Origin: Liquidambar formosana
Taxonomy: Eukaryota; Streptophyta; Magnoliopsida; Saxifragales; Altingiaceae
Assembly (NCBI GenBank): GCA_039720395.1
Contig: CM077829.1
Span: 25,313,955-25,377,954, forward strand
Reading direction: 5' to 3'
DNA: 64,000 nt
The notes below the pieces were generated by a model, which worked only from the letters and a program-made list of their open reading frames with translations, was not told where the DNA came from and did not search any database. Below, piece after piece: positions 1 to 10,486 of the stretch. The translations under genes and the position numbers were made by a program. The first letter of the stretch is position 1; each line of letters starts with the position of its first letter.

Positions 1-753
1 GGAGGATCTAGAGAATCAAAGGTCGCACGCACTGTCACGACTTAAATTAATTAAGTCGTGATCAATAGTAATAAAACAAGCTTTATTTTAATAAATTTTT
101 TGATAAAACGTAGATGACACGTGTCAAAAATCCCAACCATTTTGAAAATTTTCCGGGCATGATCCATTTGTAGATAGGACATACCATCATAAAAACCTGT
201 TATAGAATCCATTCATGAAAACTTCCTGTTATCCATGAAAGTGGTATCATCCCATGCATCGCATTCTACGAATACACAACCCTAAATAAAATAAAATTAT
301 ATTCTTAAAATATTATAAGTCCGTAGACCATTGGCACAAAATAAAACTGAATTAATATATATTATTCTTATGAAAATACATCAATAATAACATAGGCAAA
401 TTCCAATTAGGCTTGCTTCCGCCTATGATAGCATAAATCAATCCTTGGATTATCTAAAAAACATTTAAAATAATAGGCATGACTTTTACAACTCAGTAGA
501 TACAATTTAATATACTAAACTAAAGTAATGATATAAATAAAATCCAATTATATCATTTAAAACAAAATATACTAACCAAGTATATTACAAATCCAAAATA
601 AGTTATAAACCATAACTTAAAACAAAAAATGCATAATACCCAATGCATGTGACTCATGTCCAATTTACATTAATTCCAATAATTATCCAACTTCCCCACA
701 AAGGGGCCATCGCACGTGGAATGGAAGAATCACAACCCAACCTTCAAAAGGAC

Positions 754-855
754 AACACAGTAAGACATCCCTACCTAGGACCGCAGTAGCTTCATCCCCA
801 GGATAACACAGCACGACATCCTTACCTAGGACCGCAGTAGCCCAAGTTCGAGACA
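754..855. repeat. Imperfect 51-bp tandem duplication
   Basis: Two adjacent units beginning AACACAG (754) and AACACAG (805) share the phrase CCTACCTAGGACCGCAGTAGC with a few substitutions. It lies inside the candidate solo LTR, downstream of its TATA box on the minus strand. No function is evident. Confidence 0.7.
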
Positions 856-1820
856 ACACGAAGTAGCCTAGGACTAGAGGATAGGAAAACACGGCACGTC
901 ATCCCTTTTTCTTCGAGAGCGTAGTAGTTCTAGCTCCAACAGCTCTCAGCATTACCAAATTGATTGTTAAGTTTATTTATGCATGGTTATGCCCAACATG
1001 CAACACAATAAACCATAAAATGAATTTTACCCAAAATCATCTTAAAAACATGCCACATAAACCATAGTCAAAATATCTCATGATTATTCCAAATTATGAC
1101 AATTAAACAACATAATATCCATTTATGATTACAACCTTAAAATCATAAGATGAAAATATCAATTACACATGAAAATTAACCATAAAATCCATACTTCTAT
1201 ATTCCATAGAATGTATAAAGTAAACTAAAATTCGTAATAAACATAATTCCTAAATTAGATTATCAAATATCCATAATATCATTTCAAGATTTATTCCATA
1301 AATCATCTATATACACATTCTAAATCCAAGAATAATAAATACTATGATAATATATACCATATTACCATTTCAATAGTTTCAACCTATGTAAATTGCACCT
1401 ACCTCCATGAAATGCATAGAAAAATGCCACATTGATGTTGTGAGTGAGTAAATCCATGCTTAGGGTGCACATATAAGCTCCCAATTCTAACCCTAGCTCC
1501 CAAATGACTTGGTTGATGAAGAGAATGGAGATTCCAACTCTAAGATGCAACCAAACCTCACAAATTGCATAAATAAACACAAATCCTAGCCTTGTATATG
1601 AGAAATTACTTCTCAAACTCGAAATGGAGGTAAGCCATGAGTGAATCCAAGCTAGAAATGTTGAAATCCAAGCCCCTATGTATGAAATCCAAGAAAAAGT
1701 AGAAAGAGAAACTCTCTCTTTTTCTCCTCCGAACATCCAAGAGCTCTCCTAAGCTCTCTCTCTCACCCTCTCTCTCACTCTAAAATGCAGGAATGAGGGT
1801 TACAAATCGGGGTTGAAGGG

Positions 1821-1829
1821 TTTTATAAA
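1821..1829 (-). promoter_or_regulatory. TATA box of the candidate solo LTR
   Basis: The minus strand reads TTTATAAAA, followed downstream by a GA-rich leader (about 1690-1800). It fixes the inferred transcription direction of the LTR as leftward. Confidence 0.5.
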
Positions 1830-1881
1830 CTCAGAGGGGCACATGCGTTATTTCAGCTCAAATAAGCCATCAGACCAATTC

Positions 1882-2022
1882 AGTCGACTAAAATGGAGAT
1901 TTAGTCGACTGAAATGACAATTCAGTCGACTAAATTGAGGATTCAATCAACTGAAAATCCCATAATTGGAACTTTTTAGCTTCTGTGTAATTCAATTGAC
2001 TGAAATCACACTTCAATCGACT
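1882..2022. promoter_or_regulatory. Phased AGTCGACT palindrome array
   Basis: Perfect AGTCGACT palindromes start at 1882, 1903 and 1924. Variants AATCAACT (1945), AATTGACT (1994) and AATCGACT (2015) follow. Steps are exactly 21 bp within each group, and the spacer sequences differ. The array lies 53-193 bp upstream of the minus-strand TATA box at 1821-1829. It resembles the TGCGTACGCA arrays of element 1 in layout but not in sequence. Confidence 0.75.
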
Positions 2023-2590
2023 CAAACAGACAGAATACACTTCATATCCTTATTTTCATTCAAAACATTTAAGTAAAAGGGAAAATAATTACTTTAAGCT
2101 ATTTAATTAAAATAAGCAAATAACCCCCCATTTGAATCTAAATAAAATATTAAAAAAATTAAATTTCAAGTATATCAAAATCTCATTTCCAAGTTTTAGT
2201 ACAAAATCCGTCTCCCGACAGATTTTCCTAAAACAAACATGTAAGGAACCCAATCTAAACATGCTAATAAAATCCCATAAAATCACAAAAGTCTTATAAT
2301 ATTATAAACTTCTATTACCGCAAAAAATTATTTTTAAAAATAAAGATTTACGAAAATTCATTTTTCCCCAACACTTAGCCAAATTTCAACAGTTTAAACC
2401 CTTAAGTTGCAAGTAAGGCCAAACACACTCTTAAAATACCGTTGCATAAAAATAAGCATCAAAACACAAACATCATTATCACATCATACACATACATTAC
2501 CCAATCATGAGGAAATCTGATAAATCATAGGATTAAGTATAATAACCATAGCTTAACCCTTAATACCCTATTTAAAAATTACGGGTGTCA

Positions 2591-3726
2591 CACACACAAT
2601 GGGCAAATCTAGTTAATATTATAACTAGATTTAGAAAAAATTGGCACTAGAAGAAAAAAGTCGTACCAGAAGGAAAAGTCGCACTAGAAAGGAAATCAAG
2701 TTACTTTCATAATTTGTTTTGCTTATTTTTTTTCCTATTTGCTTATTCCTTTCCTATTTTCATGTTTTCCTAGGTTTGGTATAATTTGTTATTTCTTTTT
2801 CCTAATTAGTTTTACTTGTTCTAGTAGAACTGGGATTTCCTATTTCCTAGTTTTAGTTCTTTATAAATAGGCTTGTAGCCTTATGGGCAATTCAATTTTA
2901 CTTGATTAATAAGGATTTCTTTACTGAGTTTTTTACTCTTTTGCTTGTGTATTCGAGTGTGTTACCTATCGCTCATGAATTCGAGTATTTTCTAAGAAGA
3001 AAGCGGTGCCCTTTTTCTTTCATACGTTTTCCACTGCATCAATAACAGTTTAGTTTTCCATGGTTTTAAGGTACTGTTGTGGTGTCTCATAGCCACGGCT
3101 GTGGAAGGTGGACTCTCCATTATACTTGTCAACCTCTAAAAATTGGTCTTGATGCCTGTAATGCATCATATAGACCACGAAAAATTAAAATACCCGGCAC
3201 ATCATAACTAGTGCAGCTTGTCTGTGATGATTAATGCGACTCGATTAAGTTTGGGTTTAATCCCCTTAATTGAAATTGTGGGTTTGTTGGGATGATAGGT
3301 TTGATTGAGGTCTTGGTGGCTCAAATCTAGCTTACATCTAGTGCGATTAGGTTTTGTGAGATATGGATCTGGTGCGACTATAGAAGTTTAATAGGTTTGA
3401 TGGGTATGAGGGGCTGTGGGTACAAAAAGAATGATGGGCTATGATGGCATTGTTGGGTGCAATGGCCTTGATTGTGCTTCATGATTTTAGTATGACATAG
3501 AAAAATCTTGGTTGAGGGTTGTGCCTAGGTGAATGGAAGGAATGAGAACAGAATAGAGAGGGAGAAATAAAGATAAGGGGTATTTTTGTTAGAAAGCAAT
3601 AAAATGGACTAATTGAGTTAAAATAAAAGTTAGTTGACTAGTTGCCAAATGAGTGTTATTTACTTGACTATTGGCCAAATCCTCTTTAAAAAATTTTATC
3701 AAACTAGGTCCAATTTATAACTGTTA
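2591..3726. other. AT-rich intergenic DNA, possible copia LTR relic
   Basis: No coding region is visible. From about 2640 to 3050 the sequence resembles the end of a Ty1/copia LTR: CCTATTTC-rich upstream DNA, a TATAAATAG box near 2862, an AATAAGG signal near 2910 and a GCATCA end near 3036. No primer-binding site follows, so any element is truncated. From 3050 to 3726 I see only unique, GT-rich intergenic sequence. Confidence 0.35.
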
Positions 3727-4010
3727 CTTCCTCCGCTATATATAAATTGTCTTCCTTTTTATTTTTAGCCGTTTCCAAATTATTTTCCTAGTAAAAAAGT
3801 AAAGGCTTCAGTTTAATCAATTTCCCAAAATACCCATATCTATAGGAATAATTACATGATATGGACAAAACAAACTTAATTAATGACTGTACTACACTTG
3901 AGGGCAAAATTGGAATGTTACAACATAAAAGTGGATGTGAAAGCATTCGAAAGGGATTCCTAAAAAAATGTATTTTTTCAAACAAGACAGTCAATTTGAA
4001 ATAGAGGAAG
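3727..4010. mobile_element. Stowaway-like MITE, TA target duplication
   Basis: A 284-bp AT-rich segment is flanked by TA on both sides (3725-3726 and 4011-4012). The left end reads CTTCCTCCGCTATATATAAA and the right end, reversed, reads CTTCCTCTATTTCAAATTGA, giving imperfect terminal inverted repeats. CTYCCTC-like ends with TA duplication are typical of Stowaway (Tc1/mariner) MITEs. There is no transposase, so it is non-autonomous. The small reading frame inside (3788-3994) is not a gene. Confidence 0.7.
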
Positions 4011-4238
4011 TATGTGGATTTTCAATAAATCAACTCACAAATGGTTTGAAAAAAATATATATTTATGCTTTATTTTTAATAAAAACCTTAACCGATTGGT
4101 AGTAAAAACAGACAATCGAATAGTGTGAAATTAAAACTGATCAAACGTACTTTCAATTCTCCAATTTTTCAAACTTACCAAACAATCCCTTGTACATGTT
4201 GTTCGTGCTATTGGTGTTCCTTCGAATGTTTGAAAAGG

Positions 4239-4691
4239 TCAAATGCAAAAATTAAGGCATGTAAAAAGGAAAAGATGGAAGTTGTTAAATGTGAGAGAAT
4301 ATATAATTTCCTTTGAAAAAGTTAACCAGAGTTCACTTTGCTCTCTTGGGCAAGCCAGGAATTCTTGAGCTGAGTTCACATCTCCCGTTAGGGCTCGATA
4401 CACTTTTATATGGGACATAGCACTCATACCATCAACTTTCGTAATCTCTTCAAACAATTGTTTTTCAGTGAAGTTCCGAAAGTCGTCTCGATCAAGAGCT
4501 GCTGCAACTACCTCCATCCCAACTTTGATGGACCTTAGCTCTTTACACACAATATCAACAGTCGTTCTCTTCTTTTCCTTTGATTCTTTGGTTAGCTTAG
4601 ATATAGCGGTAGATCTGACTACAAAAGACGCTTCAAGCTTATCTTGCAAATAACAACATAAGTCAGCCACGTATGAGGTTAAATTCAGCAT
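4239..4691 (-). pseudogene. Relic resembling the C-terminal part of a Myb/SANT-like protein
   Basis: The 150-residue minus-strand frame includes a lysine-rich stretch (SKEKKRTTVD) and then a helix-rich tail ending in AQEFLACPREQ...LWL. The pattern of a helical segment followed by an F-L-x(2-4)-P and W-L ending recalls the C-terminal tail of plant Myb/SANT-like proteins, including those associated with Harbinger-type transposons. No N-terminal SANT domain is found upstream on the minus strand, and the last 20 residues look like random hydrophobic translation. I infer a fragment. The family assignment is by resemblance only and weak. Confidence 0.3.
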
Positions 4692-6325
4692 AAATAAAGT
4701 TCAATTGGGTTCTAATTTGCAATCAAATGTGCTTAAAAAGACCACATAAGGGATTAAATTCAAATATTGTTTCCCTCGCTGAAAGGAAGACGTATACTTC
4801 CTAATATGTTTGCATAGACTTGTTTCATTACATTATGCATGTATTTATCCATTCCCAAACACAAATGAACTTCAGATAACCCCTTTGGCTACAAATGTAT
4901 ATCCATTCTTATGGGAAAAAAAAGAAGAAAAAAAAAAATAGGGTAGGATCAAATAAAAATGCACCTATACAACCTTTGTGGATTTGCTCAGTCATTAATT
5001 CCCATACCTTATTTCAATCAAATGGACAAACCTAACACCCAAAGCAGCACAATTGCGCACACCAACTTGGCACACTTTGGTAGTGTCACTGGCAACTTCA
5101 CAATCTGCAACCATTTGAGATAGACAGACAAATAACTATTGGAAAATGGCATAATCTATACAAAGGACAAGGATAAACCCGCGAGGAAAATACATTTATC
5201 TCTTTCTTTGGGACTTTTTTTTTTTTTTTCACTTGGGACCGGATATTTATTGCAAAATAAGGATCCATAGGGACAAACAGATCCCTTTCAATGATGTAAA
5301 TCTATACCCAAAAAGGTAGAATTCCTATAGATCACAAAAAATTCCTATAGACCAAGAAGCAATTCGAAGCATGGATGAACAACACCAACAACACACACAA
5401 GATAGATTTACAAAAATTAATTTCAGACTAAAAAATGCATAACAAAACATAGATCTGCATAAAACAATTCCAGACTAAGAATGGATCTGAACTCATATGA
5501 ACAAAAGCATTACAAACCTATTTAGCAATATAATAGAAAAACGTAGAAACCCAGACTTAAATGTACCTAATCAGAGCTTGTGTTGTCCATCCGAATGGAA
5601 TCGAGGTTATTGACTAGAGGAAATAATCATCAACTGGATGAAATTGTGGGGGGTCGCTTATTAAGTCCAACGATTGTGATCGGCGCTTAGATGTCGCCGC
5701 CAATGATCGTTAATTCGTGGTTGATGGAGATTGGTGATTCGTCATGGGAGGTCACATGGTTGATGTGAGAGAGCTGAGAGAATGTGAGAGAAGTGAGAGG
5801 ATATGAGCAGGGAAAAGGAGAGTCCAATGAAATTTTCAAAGAAAATTTCCCCCAAATTTCAATTTTCCTCACTGTTTTAAATGAAAAATAAAAACCCCTA
5901 TTTTCCATTATATTTTTCCTTATACTTTTTTTTCCATCTATTTTTCCCTTGTAACCAAACAAGAGAAACCAAATTCCCTCAATTTTTTTCCTTTCCATCC
6001 TAAAATCCATGAACCAAACAAAGGGTAAAAGGTTTACTGTGTTCCATGGAGCCAGGAGAAGTAGTTTTCAACTCGCTTGACGAAGGAGCTTTCAAATTAA
6101 AGTTGAACCACTTGGTTTGAGCTATTCGGGAATGGTTCTGGTCATTTATAACCTAATCAAAGATTATCATCTAATTCATTCCATATGATGAAACAATAAA
6201 AATAAGTACTATTAAATCAATTAGATGTGTTTTTGATACAATAGGAGGGATTTGAACACCGAACCTATCCTACTCTTACTCTTTACCCCACCTTCCCTTA
6301 CAACCAGGCTAGTCCCAATTATGGC
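4692..6325. other. Intergenic DNA without a recognisable gene
   Basis: The stretch is AT-rich with several homopolymer runs (for example poly-T at 5217-5230) and no convincing coding region. The reading frame at 5687-6010 is low-complexity, Lys/Phe-rich and not gene-like. The last bases, ATGGC (6321-6325), are the left copy of the target duplication of element 1. Confidence 0.6.
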
Positions 6326-6472
6326 TGTAGACACCCCATTTTGTCCCTACATTTGATGATGATTTCCCGATGATGAGGTCCACAATGTTTGCCGTCTACC
6401 CGAGTCTCTTTCTACGCGTAAAGCAAGCAAATGGGGGTTCAAACGATTAAATTAGACAGCCAGGGAGTGTGG

Positions 6473-6565
6473 TGCGTACGCATATTTATAATATGCGTAC
6501 GCACTGGTGGTTTCATGCGTACGCATGAATAGCCATGCGTACGCATAAAATAATATGCGTACGCA
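6473..6565. promoter_or_regulatory. Palindrome array A (5' LTR, upstream of TATA)
   Basis: Five perfect TGCGTACGCA copies start at 6473, 6494, 6516, 6536 and 6556, giving steps of 21, 22, 20 and 20 bp. Spacers are 10-12 bp with unlike sequences. The array ends 165 bp upstream of the LTR TATA box. The core CGTACG contains GTAC, the core bound by plant SBP-box factors; any link to such a factor is inference. Confidence 0.9.
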
Positions 6566-6729
6566 TGAGATTCTATATTCATCATTCACTTCCCACTTCG
6601 ACCGAAAGCTTTGTCGGGGAATGATTTGGCCTTGAATTGGCCCGACCAGAATACCAAGGGGAGCGTGGGGGGGTCAAAGAAGAGGGGGTTTGAGGTCATG
6701 CATGACGACCTCGCTCGGGTGATTTCTCC

Positions 6730-6737
6730 TATAAATA
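6730..6737 (+). promoter_or_regulatory. LTR TATA box, element 1
   Basis: TATAAATA lies in the context CTCCTATAAATAGTAGGAGC, followed by a GA-rich leader. It is the likely core promoter for the genomic RNA of element 1, and the 3' LTR carries the same box near 22882. Confidence 0.75.
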
Positions 6738-7162
6738 GTAGGAGCTCTTGGGAGCTCAGGGAGGAGGACGGAAGGACGGACAGACGGGAAGAAATAGATA
6801 GGGAAATAATGAAAGGCAAGATTTTGGGTAACTGCTAGTTATTCTGAGGGTGAGAGAAATATGGGGAAGGTGAGAGAAAGAAACTGAGAGAAAAGAGAGG
6901 AAAATATAACAGAGAGTTAGACCAGTGAGGCTGGGAAAAGCTTGTATTGCGCAACAGGGGAGACGCTGCCGGGTTGATGGTGGACCTGAGGGAAGGATTT
7001 AATTTCAATTTGCTTTATTTCTAAGAGGTATGCAGTATTTATTTATTTATATAATTATGTAGGATGTTTAGAAGTTGATTTATTGTATATACTGTCCATT
7101 TTTGGCCAATAATGTTCTTCGGGAGGTCCAAATCCGCGGAGAAGATGATTTGGTGAAACCAT

Positions 7163-7294
7163 GAGTACTCGCGAAATATCATGCGTACGCATAATTTTAT
7201 TATGCATATGCATGGTATGTGCGTACGCATGGTGAGACCATGCGTACGCATGATAATACCATGCGTACGCATGGTAAGACCGCGAGTACTCGCG
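7163..7294. promoter_or_regulatory. Palindrome array B (5' LTR, transcribed part)
   Basis: TGCGTACGCA occurs at 7182, 7220, 7241 and 7262, with a variant TGCATATGCA at 7203. A different palindrome borders each side in the same phase: GAGTACTC at 7163-7170 and CGCGAGTACTCGCG at 7281-7294. Centre-to-centre steps are 20, 21, 17, 21, 21 and 21 bp. It lies more than 400 bp downstream of the TATA box, so it is probably transcribed. Confidence 0.88.
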
Positions 7295-7720
7295 ACAGTA
7301 CATTTTCTCTTATTTTCATTCTGTTAAGGCTTCCATATTTTTTATTAAATATTTATGCTTTATTTATTTATTCTATGCCATTAATCCATCATTCGTGTGT
7401 GCCATTTATTTATTGTATGATTAACAGGTGATCCGGATTTTATTAAAATATTAAATATGGTCAATGAATACAAGAATGAGGGCCGGTTTATTACCGGGCA
7501 TTGTTGGGTGCCTAACACCTTCCCAACATGTACCTTAGCTACGAACCCATCTCTGGTCAATAAAATTGGTCCTGGACCCTTCCAGGTGGCGACTCTCATT
7601 TGCACGCTAATCATAAATGGATTAGCACCATCAGAAAGCAGAAAAGCAAGTAAATATAGGTGAACTGAGGGAACGCGCGAGCGCGCGTGGCGGCGGTAAA
7701 AAAGTTCGGTGCGACCACAG

Positions 7721-7738
7721 TGGCGACTTTGCTGGGGA
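7721..7738 (+). other. Primer-binding site, element 1
   Basis: TGGCGACTTTGCTGGGGA starts one base after the LTR end. This TGGCGAC...CTGGGGA form is the type seen in Ogre/Tat elements, usually assigned to tRNA-Arg. I could not check the tRNA match. Confidence 0.8.
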
Positions 7739-8926
7739 CTGAGCTCAACCTCAAAGTATTCATTGACCATAATTAATATTTTAATTTAATACGAAAAAAA
7801 ACCAAAAAAAAAAAATGAATAAATGTTTTTGAAAAAAAAAATATATAATGTTGTTTTTTACAATAAAATACTGCACACACACACCGGCCTGTGTCTAAAC
7901 CCCGATGGTAGTTGGGTAAGGGTTCCCAGATTCCACTCGATTCTTGGGTAATTCTTATCTGCTCCATCAGCCCACAGCCTGTGCCACTAGCCTGTGATAA
8001 GCTTGTGAGTACGTTAACGGATTGCTCTCGGGCATCCTAGCTTGGGTAACCCATTGAAGGCGGAGGATATAAGGAGACCCTTGGTTTGAACTGCACGTTA
8101 AAAACATGGGTAAATTTACTTTTTCTGTACAATCCTGTGTGAATGTGTGACATGCATCATTTTCATTTTTAGGACCGGGTATGGGGCAAGGCCCAAAATT
8201 GTATAAAGGTTTTTTATCATTTCTAGGATTGGTAATGGGGCGAGGCCCAATATTGTTTAAAGTCTTTTAATTAAAACCCAAACAAAGAGTCAATCTTGCA
8301 ATTAGTTCACACCTATTAGAGAGTTATGAGACCACTGCATGTGCCTACTGTATAGAGATTACTGTTCATAGTCGTTGGAAACCTACTAGTTATAGCCTTT
8401 GGAGTGCACTCTTTCTAGCTTTTTGGGATCTGCTATTTCTAGCCGTTGTAGGTTTGTTCCTTAAGTATCCATTGTTATGCCTCTTAGATCTGCGCCTCTG
8501 TAACCATGACTTCTTCTGAGTGCCTTATAGCTGTCGTCTTGCACTTCACCCTTTTCATCTTAATGGTCAGCTTCTGTTTACGTGAGGGGGTTCCAGTGAA
8601 GGTGGCAGTTTCGTTTGTGACATTTTTTATGATGTCACTCGTGTTGATGTATTTCCTTTATTCTTAGGTCTTTAGAGGTTGTTCCATGTAAGTGTGTTTT
8701 TCCGGTTTTAGCTATGTATTCCGATCATTTTATGTGAATAAATGATAGGCTTCCTTTGTGTTCATCGGTTTGTTTTTTGTTGTGCTCCCACAAAAGAAAA
8801 AAAGAGAGAGATTTTATACACACAAAAAAAAATAAATAAATAAAAAAAAGAGAGGGGGGTGTTGTACATCCAAAAGTCCAAAAACCAGAAATCAAAAAAA
8901 AAAAAGGGGAAAGAGAGAGAGAATTG
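7739..8926 (+). other. Element 1 untranslated leader
   Basis: There is no sense coding region between the primer-binding site and gag. The leader includes A-rich runs (7794-7850 and 8820-8915) and T-rich stretches. The near-duplicate phrases GGTATGGGGCAAGGCCCAAAATTG (8168) and GGTAATGGGGCGAGGCCCAATATTG (8231) form a short direct repeat about 63 bp apart. Confidence 0.6.
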
Positions 8927-9493
8927 CTACTTGTTAGCAGCATCCTGAGGGGAATTTGAAGGCCCTGCTTCAGATTGTTTCTGAAGCCTTTCAAGTTGTT
9001 CTCGAATCTGTTCCCCGAACCCTTCTAGCTGCACAACCCTGGGCACAAGGCCTGTAGCATAGGAATCTATCATTCTTTTCACTTCGCCGTTCTCTCCTCT
9101 TAGGGACCTCATTGTCCGGTTAGATCTGTTGAGTGTTCGCTGGAGGCGTTGGATATGGTCGTTCAACCTCTGAATTTCCATGCCCCTAGCATATAGGCGT
9201 CGAGTCAGGTTAGCGGCAATTGTGGTTGCCTGAACATTTAGGGCCAAGGCACTCCTCATGATATCCACATCCGACCTCGTACTCAGTAGCACCTCATCGC
9301 GAGGAGTGATAAGCTCTGCACCCACTGCAGCTGCGTTTGTAGGGTTGTACACCAAGGTGTCACTCATCATGATTGGTTGGTCACCGGTTGGGAATACCGG
9401 GCGCCAGATGTTTGTCTGTGCTTCTGGCGCCGGTAATGCTTCTGGCACAATGTTTAGGTCTAGGTGGTTTGGAGAGGAAGAGGAAGATGCCAT
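8927..9493 (-). CDS. Antisense coiled-coil ORF between 5' LTR and gag
   Basis: This open frame of 188 codons runs opposite to gag. The N-terminus is serine-rich (MASSSSS) followed by LDLNIVP, which matches the DLNxxP form of the plant EAR repression motif. Residues about 95-170 form an amphipathic, Arg/Leu/Gln-rich helix likely to be a coiled coil (for example IQRLQRTLNRSN and IREQLERLQKQ). There is no signal peptide or membrane segment. I do not recognise the family. Coding status rests on frame length, composition and the coiled coil. Additional antisense ORFs are known in Tat elements, usually 3' of pol, so this position before gag is notable. No clear TATA box is seen just upstream of the ATG. 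Confidence 0.6.
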   Translation of the reverse strand: MASSSSSPNHLDLNIVPEALPAPEAQTNIWRPVFPTGDQPIMMSDTLVYNPTNAAAVGAELITPRDEVLLSTRSDVDIMRSALALNVQATTIAANLTRRLYARGMEIQRLNDHIQRLQRTLNRSNRTMRSLRGENGEVKRMIDSYATGLVPRVVQLEGFGEQIREQLERLQKQSEAGPSNSPQDAANK

Positions 9494-10486
9494 GAGAGTG
9501 AAGAGTTTTGTGAGTGTTGAATGATTGAAGGGGAACTGTGAGTCGCTGGCAATTCAATCTTTGTTTTTTAGAAAGGTTAGGGGTCATAAAGAGGGTCTTT
9601 TGACAATTAATGCGCTATTAGGGCACCCAGCGCGTCATCAGAGGATCCAACGGTATTAGGGTTTGAGAGTTATTTTAATCCTCTCGAGATTTGCATTTGT
9701 CGGCCAGTATCACCGTTTTGATGACAAGTGGCTAAGACTCAATATGTCAGCCACAGTGTCTGTGTCGGTAGGAATCTTGGGCAGTTGGGTGAGAGATAGG
9801 CTTCCATGTTTGGGCCCAGGGACTTGGACGTACCAAGTACCCATGGAAACAAGTTGAGTGTTATTGGGCTATTAGCCCAATACTCGTCCGTCAATAAGAA
9901 TAGGAGCCCAGGTTGATTTGAATTTCTGATAGGTTTGAAAAACTTATTGCAAGATTGAAACAAGTAATTGGGCCTTTAAGGAAAAGAAATTAAACAATGA
10001 TGTGGCCTACTTTGAACTAACCGACCCACTCGGCATGTGGATTTGGATTTAACTATTGAATCTGGCCTGGGTAATAACCTTGAAGCCCAATGTTATTTGA
10101 GTTTAAGCCCATTTAGTGTGAGGATTGTACAAAAATTGTGTAAGGAACTCATGCCCAAAAAAAAAAAATAAAAAAATAAAAAAATAATAAAAAGAAGGGG
10201 GGGCTGAGATCCAATTGAGAGTAGGATGAGTGAATTGTAAAGGGCTTAAATTCACAATGACATTGGATTTCTCTTGATTTATCTTATGCTAATTCTCTGA
10301 AGAATTAGTAGACATGACGAAAATTGGCATAAGATAAAAGGATTCTTAAAATGTTAATTATGTTGGGGTGGAACCTAAACAATTCTCGACTGGCAGAACA
10401 CAATTGGTTGCTCAACAAAATCACAAGACCTCAGTACTGCTTGGGTTAGGTCGCCGACAACAAACAGATTAAGAAAAGATAGAGCC
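9494..10486 (+). other. Element 1 leader before gag
   Basis: Non-coding sequence lies between the antisense ORF and gag, including an A-rich run at 10150-10197. Its left end would hold the promoter of the antisense ORF. No feature beyond that is supported. Confidence 0.55.

Larger units (their letters stand above)
33..2590 (-). repeat. Candidate solo LTR of a gypsy-type retrotransposon
   Basis: The segment starts TGTCACGAC and ends GGGTGTCA, so it has TG...CA ends, and it holds no gag or pol coding capacity over 2.56 kb. Read on the minus strand it begins TGACACCCGTAA and has a TATA box (1821-1829) followed by a GA-rich leader, as an LTR promoter would. Flanking 5-mers are CGCAC (28-32) and CACAC (2591-2595), matching at four of five positions, so the target duplication is only weakly supported. 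I infer a solo LTR left by recombination. An LTR of an element extending left of the window is the alternative. The long minus-strand reading frame at 1362-1736 lies in the leader and looks non-coding. Confidence 0.5.
6326..7719 (+). repeat. Element 1 5' LTR
   Basis: The 1394-bp direct repeat of 22481-23885 begins TGTAGACACC and ends GCGACCACA. It contains two phased palindrome arrays (6473-6565 and 7163-7294), a TATA box at 6730-6737 and a GA-rich leader after it. It lacks an 11-bp segment present near 22923 of the 3' copy. Confidence 0.96.

Noticed and set aside
1362..1736. 124-codon minus-strand frame
   Set aside because: It lies in the transcribed leader of the candidate solo LTR, has no recognisable domain and its composition resembles random AT-rich DNA.
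7039..7303. Reading frames with repeated MRTHG/HAYA peptides (also 18489-18865, 21765-22037 and 23204-23468)
   Set aside because: They are translations of the TGCGTACGCA arrays in different frames and both strands. Periodicity comes from the DNA palindromes, with no start context or protein family.
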